Assembly: GCA_002917775.1 (NCBI GenBank)
Contig: KZ627154.1
Location: 16,893 to 80,892, forward strand
Reading direction: 5' to 3'
DNA from: Glaciozyma antarctica PI12
Lineage: Eukaryota > Basidiomycota > Microbotryomycetes > Kriegeriales > Camptobasidiaceae
DNA length: 64,000 nucleotides
The translations under genes and the position numbers were made by a program. Shown piece after piece: positions 21,905 through 31,575 of the stretch; position 1 is the stretch's first letter; each line of letters starts with the position of its first letter. A model generated the notes under the pieces. The model was not told the origin of the DNA. It worked only from the letters and a program-made list of their open reading frames with translations, and did not search any database.

Positions 21905-24400
21905 ATGGTAAATCCCTCCCCCGCCCTCCCCGCTGTCCCACTAACTCCTCCTCCCCCAGAACTCTCTCTACACTCTCGCCCTCCGCCAATCCTCCTCCCT
22001 CCAATCCGACCTAACCGCCCTCGAGCAATCCTACCTCTCCTCCACCTCTTCCTCGGCTCTCCACGGACAGATCAACGCGAGCCTCGCAGCGCTCGATAGG
22101 ACTACAGAGGATTATGGGGAGATGGCAAAGAGGGAGATTGTGGAGGTTAAGAGGGAGAAGGCTATGAGGTCAGTTCGCCGCTTGTTGTTGGTGTGGGGTC
22201 GGAATGGGCTCGGGGGGAGTGGTCGGGGTTTGGGAGAGGGGAGAAGGCATCGGGGAAGGGGGCAAGAGCGACTCCTTGCGTGGTCTGGATGGACAGATCG
22301 TCCAGCTGGGCTCGCGAGGTCCCTCGCCTGCCGACCGGTGCCGACTCGCCGGCCGTGTTACGAGGCCTGAGGAGTAGAGGGGACAAGGCCAGACCGTACG
22401 ATCTCCCACGAACGCTGGCTGCACGCAAGCCCAGGCGGTGTTGTGGTGATCTTGTTGGGAGGTTCGTGTCCCACTCGCCCGTTGAGCAGCTGGGACCTCC
22501 AACGCCTCTTGGGGTAGGCAGCTCACATGCCGGCTACGGCGTGGGTCGGTACAGCAGCTATCGCGTGTCTCACTCCTGTCCCAGGAATGTGCTCCTCCAG
22601 ATGCTATACTTGAGCGCTTGCCGCCGTCTGGCTCCCTCTGGCTGCTGTAAGTCTCCACGAGATCGCTGAAGGAGCGAAAAAAGGTGGGTTATTCTCAGAG
22701 CAGTTCGTTCTGCGACCAAGGTCCAGAGCTACCTCACCAGCTCGGCTCGCGATTTCCAGGAAAGCGCTCGAGACATGGCTGATCAGCTCATCGCGAGGTG
22801 CTGTGCGTACGAACCTCGCACAGCTCACGCGCTGTATCAAGGTCACCCAGTCTCGACGTACGCCTTTAATTCTGAGCTCGGAGGAGCCGAGTGTCGAGTC
22901 CAAGGGATCGGGCGGCAGTGCGAACGCTTCCTCAGCTCCTCTGAGGGACTGTGTCCTCCAAGAGCGCTGCGGTGGGGACGTAGTAGCACACGCCGCTCGA
23001 TCCTGCGGCAAATTCAGCTGGTTCCCAGGCTTCGCGCCGTGGGACAGCATACGGAGGACAGCTCCGCTCATCGCGGGGGATTCGCGCTGGAGTTCAATCC
23101 CGGCGGGGATTCGCGCGCGTCGAAGTCGACCGTCGTCCTTCGTTAATACGCTCCTCTGACGCCCGTTAGAGTGCGTACGGCCTAGCAGACCTCCGACGAA
23201 GGAGAGCGCCGAGGAGAACACTTCTCGCAGGGTCGGGGGAAGAGCTTCCCAGCGATTTTCGAGATTGTCGCTGTCCTCGCACTCTTTCTTTGGCGTTCAG
23301 GTGAACGTGGCTCGACGTCCGCTATGCCTGCGAGGAGATTGGTGCGGGCTGTAGTCGTTTCGCGCCGGGAGAACATCGAGGTGGGCAGGTTTGACTTCTG
23401 GGCGCGACCTCTCGTCGTGCCCGAGGCACGCGTTCTGCTTCTCCCTCATGTGGTCTCCCGGGGATGGTCTGGCGAGCAGGGGAGCGGGGTCGTGAGACGC
23501 CTGTGGGATTGTGACGCGAGGAGCGGGACTCTTACGCCAATCTTCGAGTGCGTTTGAGCGCAAGTACCTCGCTCAAACGCACTTGATGAGGTGAAGTGAG
23601 TAGGTCTCGCTGTCCAGCAAGCGAGGGGAAAGGGGACTCCTCGACGACACCATGGAGGACATGTTCCCTTCACCAGACACGTGCTGACGACCCCCTCTTC
23701 CTTCCCAGTCGAGTAGCACGATTCAAGGACGACTACATCTCATTACGAAAACAGTACGAGCGGATCAAAACGACCGGCGCAACTCAAGTAGGTCCCCTCC
23801 TCGCCTTCTCACAATTCGCAAGCTCATCGCCTCGCTCTCCGCAGAAAGCCGCCGCAGACCGCGACGCCCTCCTCTCCTCTTCCTCCTCCGCCGTCTCCTC
23901 CTCCTATGCCACCACCGCCAGCCGAACCGGTCGAGGCGGTCCCCCAACTCCCACCGCCGAATCTCCCTTCACGAACATGAACGGCGCACCTCGATACCAA
24001 CCCAACAACCCGTACCCTCCGAACGACTTTGGCGCCTCGGTGCACAACAACTCGAGAACGCATTCGGCGTTAGATGATTCCTCGTTCATGAGTTCGACGG
24101 GCGCGACGTTGGACGCCTACATCGCGCAAGGCTCTGCGGTACTCGGAAACCTAGCTACGCAGCGCGATATGCTGAAAGGTATGTTCTCCGCTTCATTGCT
24201 TCCGGAGGGGTGATGGACGCTAACGTTCTACGGGAAAAGGGACGAAGCGGCGCTTGCTCTCGGCGGCGAACACGTTGGGCCTCTCGCGCAATACGATCCA
24301 GTACATCGAGCGGAGAACGAAAGGGGATTTCTATATCCTGTTGGCGGGGGGGACGGCGACGCTAATGTCGTTCTACCTCATTTTGCGGTGGTTTGGGTGA
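21905..24400 (+). CDS. BOS1: Bos1/membrin-type Qb-SNARE of ER-Golgi transport
   Basis: Tail-anchored SNARE for ER-Golgi vesicle fusion. The family N-terminus M-NSLYTLALRQSSSLQSDL is rebuilt from a first coding exon that contains only the ATG (21905-21907) followed by donor GTAAATCC, and exon 2 starting at 21960. Exon 2 ends at 22168 and a 1,540-base intron leads to 23709. The next exon reads SRVARFKDDYISLRKQYERI. After a Ser/Pro-rich linker comes the SNARE motif, with NLATQRDMLKGTKRRLLSAA (zero-layer Gln in ATQRD), then GLSRNTIQYIERRTKGD and one C-terminal anchor (FYILLAGGTATLMSFYLILRW). This order and the GLSxxxIxxIERR block are typical of Bos1. Start chosen by family; an in-frame upstream ATG at 21782 would add 41 residues. 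Confidence 0.9.
22169..23708 (+). other. Long (1,540 base) intron of BOS1
   Basis: Donor GTCAGTTCG at 22169; acceptor CTTCCCAG at 23708; phase AG|T matches. It holds no recognisable gene. A strong 14-bp hairpin lies at 23547-23583. With the MIA40, TF2, sideroflexin and 38.6-kb introns it forms a separate long class in this window. Confidence 0.75.
23547..23583. repeat. 14-bp perfect hairpin in BOS1 intron
   Basis: Left arm AGTGCGTTTGAGCG (23547-23560), nine-base loop CAAGTACCT, right arm CGCTCAAACGCACT (23570-23583). It could fold in the pre-mRNA shortly before the acceptor at 23708. Function unknown. Confidence 0.85.
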
Positions 24401-24965
24401 GAAGGGGAGGGGAGGTGAATATTAATTGGGTGGAGTGCGAGGGTTGTAATGGCTGGTGATAGATTGGAGAAGTTCTTCGAGAGCAGGAGCTGGGGTAGAC
24501 CTTGGAGAGAACGCATAGGAGGGAGAGGAACTCGTTGGGGCTTTGCCCGCCTCGCAGCCTTCTTCACCTGCCACTCACCTGCCTCTCTTCCCGTGTCGCC
24601 TGCACAAGCGCCTGTTCAAGCATAGCTTAACCATTGTGCGAACGCCAACCCCGGTTGCTCAATCAGCGAGGTAACACTAGAAGTTGGTCTTCTGCCGTCG
24701 AGGAGGGACTGCGAATGGGATCGTCCTCGCTCGCTCGTCACCCCTTCTCCACTCACCCGCCTTGAGTGCCTCCGCAGTGGCTCCACATGGCTTAATCCTG
24801 GCTCCGACTACCGCCTACTGCGGATCCTTTAATCGCCCTTATTCTCCCCGCTAACGCAAGCTCCGTTTCTCCTGGTTCTCCGAAGCCGCTTGCGAAAGAA
24901 AAACTGCAGGTCGGCAAGGTCGTTCCCTCCCTCCTTGTGCTCTCACCTTGTTCGCTGCTTTGACG
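24401..24965. promoter_or_regulatory. BOS1 3' region and promoter of the 7TM gene
   Basis: 565 bases between two plus-strand genes; small overlapping frames only, no named feature. Confidence 0.4.
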
Positions 24966-27106
24966 ATGGAGGGCTTTGCGGCAGTGTTGGGACGAGAGGG
25001 CAACCCCTACACGGCGGAGAAGCTGGCGCTGTTCGAGTCGTTCTACCCCACGCCGAGCGCGGGCTTCGACACACGACTCCTCGTACTGCTCGGCCTTACC
25101 GCCTAGTACGTTCCCTCTCTTCCAGGCTGGAGGAAGAGCACGAGCTGACCTGGCACGCAGCTTGTTTGTGATCACGTCCGTGTTCCTGACGCTGTATCTC
25201 GTGGCTCTCCGGCGGCAGGGGAAGAGTATCTGGGTATGGAGGCTCGTCTCCAAGCCCGAGGGATCTTACATCGTCGCCAACGTCTGTAAGTCACGTCTCC
25301 CAGAGCCGAGCGAGTAGCTGCTGAGCTCGCTTCGCAGACATCGCTTCGATTGCACCGATCCTCCCTGTCGCAGTTCGTGAGTCGGTTACTCGCTCCGGAA
25401 AGAAGGAATATCTGCTAATTTACTGCTCAGTACTCGGTGCGTTGATCGGGAACAACCGCCAGGTCTTTGTGGAGCGAAACAGCCAAATTCGCACGTTCCT
25501 TTGGAGGTGCGTCCCGTCCCGTCTTTGCTGCGTCCTGGTGGAGCTGACTTCTCGTTCGATAGGAACCTGGTTTGGATTCTAGTATGGGTTCAAGGATGGA
25601 TCAGCACGTACGCGAACGTACAGGTGCGAAATTCCCTCCTCGAAGCCAAGCTGGAACTGATCTCGTTCTCCTCCTCGCTCTCCCCGTCAGGCAATTTTCG
25701 TTATCTCCACCGGCCACGTCTTCTCGCCACCTTCCTCGCTTGGTCAATGCCATCTACCTTGTCGTTCCTTTAATTGTGTTTACCGGGCTTCTCGTACGTC
25801 GATTCTTCTCCTACTCAGCTTTCAATGACCCCTCCTTTTTCGCAGATTCCTGGCGTCATGTGTTCCAACTCTTGGGACTTTGCGTTCCGTTGCTTCGAGC
25901 AGCAGATCGCTCTCCTCACGCCGGCCGAGACTCAGTACGATCTCACTGGAGTGCTGGACGAGAGCGTCTCCGAAGAGGTCGCTTCGCTCGCTGCGGCTTC
26001 TGCGACACGTCTTGCGAGGTTCTATGTCGAGTACCTGGCGATGCTCGTCGTCTGGTCCGTCGCTTCCGTCGTTCTCGTTGCCGTACGTCTTTTCACTACT
26101 TCAACGCGCTCCATCTGACGTTTTGTCGCAGGTGAACGTCGCTGGAATCTTCCTCATCCTCCGCCTCCGTCAGCAAATCAAGTCCAGCACCCTCAGTCAC
26201 CCCGAACGAACGCCCTCCTTTGTTCCTAAATTCGATCTCCCGTCGAGCGCGGCTTCGTCGCTCACTCCTCTGTGCTCCGTCGAAGACGTTCGCCTGGACA
26301 ACAAGACCTCGCACCTCGGCCTGCCGCTTCAATCTCTCCCGCATACCCCCTCTCTCGCCAATTGCCGGCCTGGCCTGGATGACTCTCCTCGAGCGGCGCG
26401 TGAGGAGAATAAAAGGGCGATGGAGAAGCTCGTGCGAGATCTCATTCTCGTGAGTTTCTCGTTACGGACTTTTTGTGGAATGCTCGCTGAGTCTCCTCTC
26501 TCTCCTCGCAGACGATTGGCGGCGTTACGTTCCTCGCATTTACCTTCGCTTCTGACACGATCCTCCTCGCCATCATGCGCCACTCCATCTATACCAACTG
26601 GGTCACCGCCGAGGTCCGTCCGCCCTCTCTCCTCTCCGTTCCTCACTCACCCTCTCCTCCAGGTCGGCGTGACTCTCATCATCTGGGCCTACGTCGTAAT
26701 CCTCTCCTTCAGCATGACAGGGATAACGATCAACCAAGCCCTCTTCCTCTTCCGCGGCGCTCCTCCGACCCCCTCCTCCTCCATCGGTCGTTCCTCCATC
26801 ACCAGCTCCATCCACATCACGACCTGTACCGCCATAACCATCGACACTCCTTCGCCCCGCCCCGCCGACCATTTCACCCACTTCCCCTACCCCCGCTCTC
26901 CTCCCACCGCGCAAGATCACGAACGTCGTCGAAGGATGTCGGAGCGTATCCTCCCGCCGAGCGAGAAGGAGATTAAAGCCGAGGGGTACCTTTTGCCGAG
27001 GGCGAAGTGGGCTCCGAGCGAGTTTGGGATCGAAGTGGCGGAGATGGCGAGGAAGGAGAGGAGGGCGGATTTGGATCGGGAGTTGGAGAAGGCGTTCCGG
27101 CGATGA
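24966..27106 (+). CDS. Seven-TM (GPCR-like) membrane protein, unknown
   Basis: About nine exons encode a protein with seven hydrophobic segments: FVITSVFLTLYLVAL, ASIAPILPVAVLGALIG, NLVWILVWVQGWIS, VNAIYLVVPLIVFTGLL, YLAMLVVWSVASVVLVA extending into VNVAGIFLILRL, GGVTFLAFTFASDTILL, and VTLIIWAYVVILSFSM. The third inner loop between segments 5 and 6 is long, polar and Ser/Pro-rich, and the tail is basic, a layout like fungal GPCRs. I cannot place it in a named receptor class. The exon starting at 25691 fits only if the donor GTACGCG at about 25609 is used (phase 2); the stronger-looking GTGCGAA donor 14 bases on would shift the frame. Stop at 27104-27106. Start is the first ATG (24966, MEGFAAVLG). 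Confidence 0.7.
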
Positions 27107-27231
27107 GAGTCGAAAAGTCCATAGTATCTTAGTAAGTAGTGTGTATAGAGCAGTAGCGAGGTCGCGGTCCTACGACGACTGAAGTAATCAATTAGACCCT
27201 CGGAACAAGTACCCCTGCGAACCCCTCGTTC

Positions 27232-29687
27232 TCAACGCCCTCCGTCGATAATCGCCAACAACGCATCCCTGTAGTCCCCGCTCGTCTCCTTCATTACTGC
27301 GTTCGCGAGCGTCTTGCCGTACTTGGCCTTGTACGCCGTCTGGACCGCGCGAAATCGCTGCGAATCCCAGTGCGCTCGAACGATCCTACGAAAGAAGTCA
27401 GCGAGAGCTGGCGAACGAGCAAGTGGCCAAGCGAGGAAAAAAGAAGGAAAGGACGCACCGAAGGATGAGCCGTGAATCATCAGTCCCCGCTCCCGCCATC
27501 GACTTCTCAATCATCTTCACGTCTCGCCCTGCACCCATTCATCAGCTCCACCTCACCAACGAACGAGAAGACAAACTCACAGACTCCCGTCGTATCCTTC
27601 TTCCCTCCCTCCAACGCGAAGAGCAGCGCGCTCTTGAGGTGTCCCGAGATAGCGAGCTTGACATGTCGCGTAAGCGGAGCCTTCTTAGCCTTGAGGTACG
27701 CGATCTGAAGGTGATGAAGATGAAGCGGCGAGCGCGCCAGGATGACCGACGAGCTGTGGCACGTCAGCTTCGCACCGGGTCCTCGCAGGGAGAGAGGCGT
27801 ACAGGAGCGTCTCGTCCGCGTCCGGCTCGGCGTACGGAGTAATCTTGATGGCCTTGACGAGGATCTGCAGATCCGCCTCGACCATCTGCGGATTCAGCAC
27901 TCCCTCTCCTGCGCCACCGAATCCTCCGACCGCAGCTCCAGCTCCTTTCCCGCCATCGACTTGGTCCTTCCACTCGCCTAGGAGCGCGAACGTGAAGGCC
28001 TTCTTCGTCTTGAGCGAGAGCTCCGAGAGGATTGTGGAGTCGAGAGGGGTGCGAGTGAGGGAGAGGTACGAGGCGCGGAGGAGGTCGAGCGAGGAGGGAG
28101 TTCGGCCGATAATGAGCTCGTTGAGGAGGGTCTGCGAGTCGTGATTAGCTTCGGCGCTTTCCTTGAGGACAATAAAGGAGGAGAGAGGGGAGGAGAAATG
28201 TAGAGGAGGAACGAAGGAACGTACCTCGTCGGTCCCAGTTCCCAAACAAGCCCGCTTGACGAGCTCCACGTCTCCGCCAAGCGGTCCTCGAACAACCAGC
28301 AGCGCCAGATCCTCATACTTCCCGCCGAGTTCCTTCTTGAGGAGGTCGTAGAGGGGAGTGCCGTGGCGCGACTTGTAGGCGTAGGCGAGGGGAGGGATGC
28401 GGACGGCGGTGAGGGAGGCGAGGACGCCGGTGATGAGCGATTCATTCGTCTGCGCGAGGGCATCAGTTAGTTTGAGACTGAGGAGTGCGGAGAAAAGGTG
28501 AACTTACGCCCATTCCCTGCGAAGCCGTTGAAGGGTCAGCAGCGTCCCTCGCAGCGAGAGAGAGAGTGAACGCACCTTCGTAGCCTTCTTGATCGTCTCC
28601 ACGTCCTTCGCAGGGTCGTACCCATCCACGCTAACGTTCTCCTTCGTCCTCTCCGCCGCAGGTAGCAGGACATTCTCACTCGGATGAATGAGCGTGCCGA
28701 GGTACGTTCTAGGAATAGCCGGCGGGGGAGGAGCGTACGCCTGCTGTCCTTGGGGAGGGTAGTACCCCTGCTGAGGTTGGTACGCGGGATACCCGGTAGG
28801 AGGCTGAGCGTAGCCTTGAGGAGGTCCCTGAGGAGGAGGAGCGGGGTAGCCTTGCTGAGGAGGGTAGGCGGGGTTGTAGCCCGAGGAAGGAGGAGCGGGG
28901 TACCCAGCGGGAGGTTGCTGAGAGTAGTTGTTGGGGAGCAGGGTAGCCGGTCGGAGGAGCGCCGTAGCCTTGCTGAGGAGGTTGCTGTCCGGGAGGAGGA
29001 GCATAACCTTGCTGAGGGTATGCCGGCTGTCCATAGGGCTGAGGAGGGGCGCCGTATGCGGGTCCTCCAGCGGGTGGCGCTCCGTACTGAGGCGCTCCGC
29101 CTGGGGGAGGGTACTGCTGGGGGTCTGCGAGAAGGTGTCAGCTCGACCATCTCGAGCTCAGAGAGACGAACGACGAACAGCCTTGAGCTCCTCCGGGAGG
29201 AGGATACTGGGGAACACCGCCAGGAGGAGCGTATCCTTGGGGAGGAGCACCGTACGCTGGCTGTTGGCCGTAGAACTCAGGAGGAGTGCCGTCTGCGGAG
29301 AGAGGGGGGTCAGCTTCGCCCGCTCAGGGGGGGAGACGCTGTGGTGTAGGCTGTCGCTAGGTTCAGCTCGTCGATAGCCACAGCAGTTCAGATCTCCGTC
29401 TGCGGACGGCAACTCCTCAAACACGAGCAGCAGAGCCCGCTCCCCCTCTCCACGGCGGTGTTACACACGCTTGACCCTTCTCAAGGAGTTCCCTCGACCT
29501 TGCACTCCCCCCCCATGCTCTCCTGATCCCCAGCACCTTATCGTATCAGCTACTTCACTCCCGGCTCCTCCCACTTCGTCCCACTAATCCTCTACAAGCC
29601 GACACGCGAGAGAGGCTCACACCCTGGAGCGCCTGGCGGAGGCGGGTACTGCTGTTGCTGCCCTGGAGGCGGTTGCTGGTAGCTCAT
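27232..29687 (-). CDS. Annexin B (paralogue of annexin A)
   Basis: Second annexin, opposite strand. The start at 29687 gives MSYQQPPPGQQQQYPPPP, then several exons of Pro/Gly/Tyr/Gln repeats (for example YAPPGGVPQYPPPGG). The four-repeat core follows, with ENVSVDGYDPAKDVETIKK (nearly identical to annexin A), LLKKELGGKYEDLALL, LGTGTDETLLNEL, ALLGEWKDQVDGGKG and the final MKETSGDYRDALLAIIDGGR. Calcium loops GTGTDE and GAGSDD-type are present. Eight or so introns; the first is about 340 bases. Sequence match to annexin A runs the full core, while the N-terminal repeats differ in number and composition. Together with the TF pair it suggests a duplicated block in inverted order. Confidence 0.92.
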
Positions 29688-30261
29688 CGTGCTGGTTTTG
29701 TAGAGGAAGAGGGAGCAGAGAGAGGGAGGAGGACGCGGGGAGGGGAGAAGTCGAGTGAGGCGCCTTCGGAGGGAGAGGGTCGGGGCGATGCAGGCGAGTG
29801 GCTGGAAAGGCGTGCGGTGCAAGGATAAACTTCAGGCAGTTGAGCTGCACCACGACGAGCAGAGGCAGCTCGCAAGAACAACACAAGGAAAGTCCGAGGA
29901 CAATGGGCCAAAGGTGAGTGCTGAGTGCTAAACTGTGTGCGTTTCTCGCCTCTCATTCTCTCCAGAAGATCAACGATCTAGGTGAACAAAGCGAGTGAAC
30001 GGATGCAGTAAAACTAGCAAAGCTACAAAGGAAGGGGAGGGGCAAGAACAGTGCGGGAAGAGAGACGAGGAAAGCGTTGGTGGGGGAGCTCCGAACAGAA
30101 GGAGAAGGCGAGAAGGAGAAGGCAAGGGGGAGAAAACGAGTAGAAAAGAGTAGGGGGAGAGGGCAGGGCGGGGGAGGGCAGGGCGGGTGGGGAGAGGGCG
30201 AGAGGAATGGGTGGGCGGAGGATAGGAAGGCGAGGGTCGAAGGAGACGGAACGGCGATGAT
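29688..30261. promoter_or_regulatory. Annexin B promoter region with homopurine/G-rich tract
   Basis: Upstream region of annexin B (minus). Between about 30029 and 30258 the plus strand is almost purely purine, including a doubled GAGAAGGAGAAGGC-like unit near 30105-30130. It also has a G-run cluster at 30153-30200 (GGGGG, GGG, GGG, GGGGG, GGG, GGG, GGG, GGGG), which could form a G-quadruplex. Confidence 0.6.
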
Positions 30262-31434
30262 CTAAAGCTCCGGCGGAGCTGAAAGAATGGTGTGAGTTAG
30301 ACATCTACAGGAGACGCATAGAGGAATGGGAGCTCACGATTAGCGAGGAGTTTTCCTTGCCAAGCTGGGTCCAGCTCTTGCCATCGACCGTACAGCAGGA
30401 AGTTAGACTGCGCCTCCATGTCGGAGAATCGGGGCATGGCGGCAATGTGGTAGAGAGGGAGGTGAGGGCTCCCGCATGCCAGCTGGTACTGATGGACGAT
30501 GAAGGCGATGTGGCCAAGTGACAGGCTGTGTGCCGCTTCGTTCCGTAGCTGTGTTGAGGCGGCGTACTGGTAAACGTCAAGCGTCAGCATCCGTGTCTCA
30601 AGATGGGCTGGAAACAGAAGACGCACATTCATTCGAGAGCGCTGAAGAATCATGCGCTGGTCCCGAGGTAGACCTTGCCAACTGAGAAGGTTCGCGTAGG
30701 ACTGGAGAGCGTTCGTCTTGGGCTTGTCGTGGAAGCCGGCCGAGTCGAGGCAGCGCTCAATCGCTAGGTCCAACAGGAGGGCAGGATCCGTTGACGGGTC
30801 AGTCCGGCGCCGCATACCGTCGAAACGACCTGCTTCGCTCGGTGTACGTCCTTTCGCGTCTCGCAGGTCGATTCCGCGGCGTCTCGTGCGGCTGCCGCCA
30901 TCATCGTCCGAAAACTGGACTCGAAAATTGTCCTCCGACTCTCCGAGAGAGAGAAGCTCGACCTTTCTCAAGTAAGTGAGGTCGACGGCGCGGTGGGTGA
31001 TTGGGAGAATTGACGGGAGACTGAAGGTGAGGACGTCCCACCTTAACGACGACAGCTCCGCCCTCATCGATGACAGCTCCAGCGCCTGAGACGCGATCGT
31101 CTCCCTCAGCGTCGTGATCTGACTTTGCTGCCCCGCTAGAATCTCCATCAGCTCCCTCCTCGAGACAGCGCCACCATCCGTGTCCTTGGGAGCCAATCCC
31201 GTGCGGCCTCCGTCCTGGGTCTTGGTCGTCGGAAGCTCGAAGGCTGGCGGCAGAAGGTCGAGGTTCGGGAGGGACGAAAACCTCGCGAAAGCCTTCTTCA
31301 GATCGGGGGGAGAGTGGGCGTGGTATTGGAGTTGGCGGCGCAGGAGGGGATGGGGGAGAGGGAGGGGAGAGACGGGAGAGGGAGGGCATGGTGCTGGGGT
31401 AGGGACGGTAGGAGAAGAGGCGACGGAGGATCAT
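30262..31434 (-). CDS. Coiled-coil protein of unknown function (5' end unresolved)
   Basis: Minus-strand gene whose 3' exons are clear. The last exon joins LLAN to PPPEL and stops at 30262-30264. A 60-base intron (GTGCGTCTT to TTTACCAG) sits near 30570-30630. The body reads RKVELLSLGESEDNFRVQF, then LLLDLAIERCLDSAGFHDK and FIVHQYQLACGSPHLPLYH. Before it lies a coiled coil (MEILAGQQSQITTLRETIA, SQALELSSMRAELSSLR) and a Pro-rich part in the same frame, DLKKAFARFSSLPNLDLL. The first ATGs upstream (31434 MILRRLFSYR, or 31389) open a different frame, so an intron not visible to me, or an inner start at MEILAG (near 31152), must be involved. Family not recognised. Divergent from TF2. Confidence 0.55.
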
Positions 31435-31575
31435 GGCGGTGGGACTGTGGCAAGCGGAGATGGAGAGGGGGACAAGCGAAGCCCAAGACGTCGATCGTCG
31501 ACCGAACACAGTCCAGCTCTTCCACTACACCACTCCGAACACTCCCTCGTCTGGCCCAGCCCTCAACTCAAGGCC

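Noticed and set aside
22604-23221. 200-codon minus-strand frame inside the BOS1 intron
   Set aside because: Start is weak, composition is Arg/Ser-rich like other shadows here, and no known domain or splice pattern supports it.
25600-25760. Apparent one-base frameshift in the 7TM gene
   Set aside because: It disappears if donor GTACGCG at about 25609 is used instead of the GTGCGAA donor 14 bases later; the phase then fits the next exon through VNAIYLVVPLIVFTGLL.
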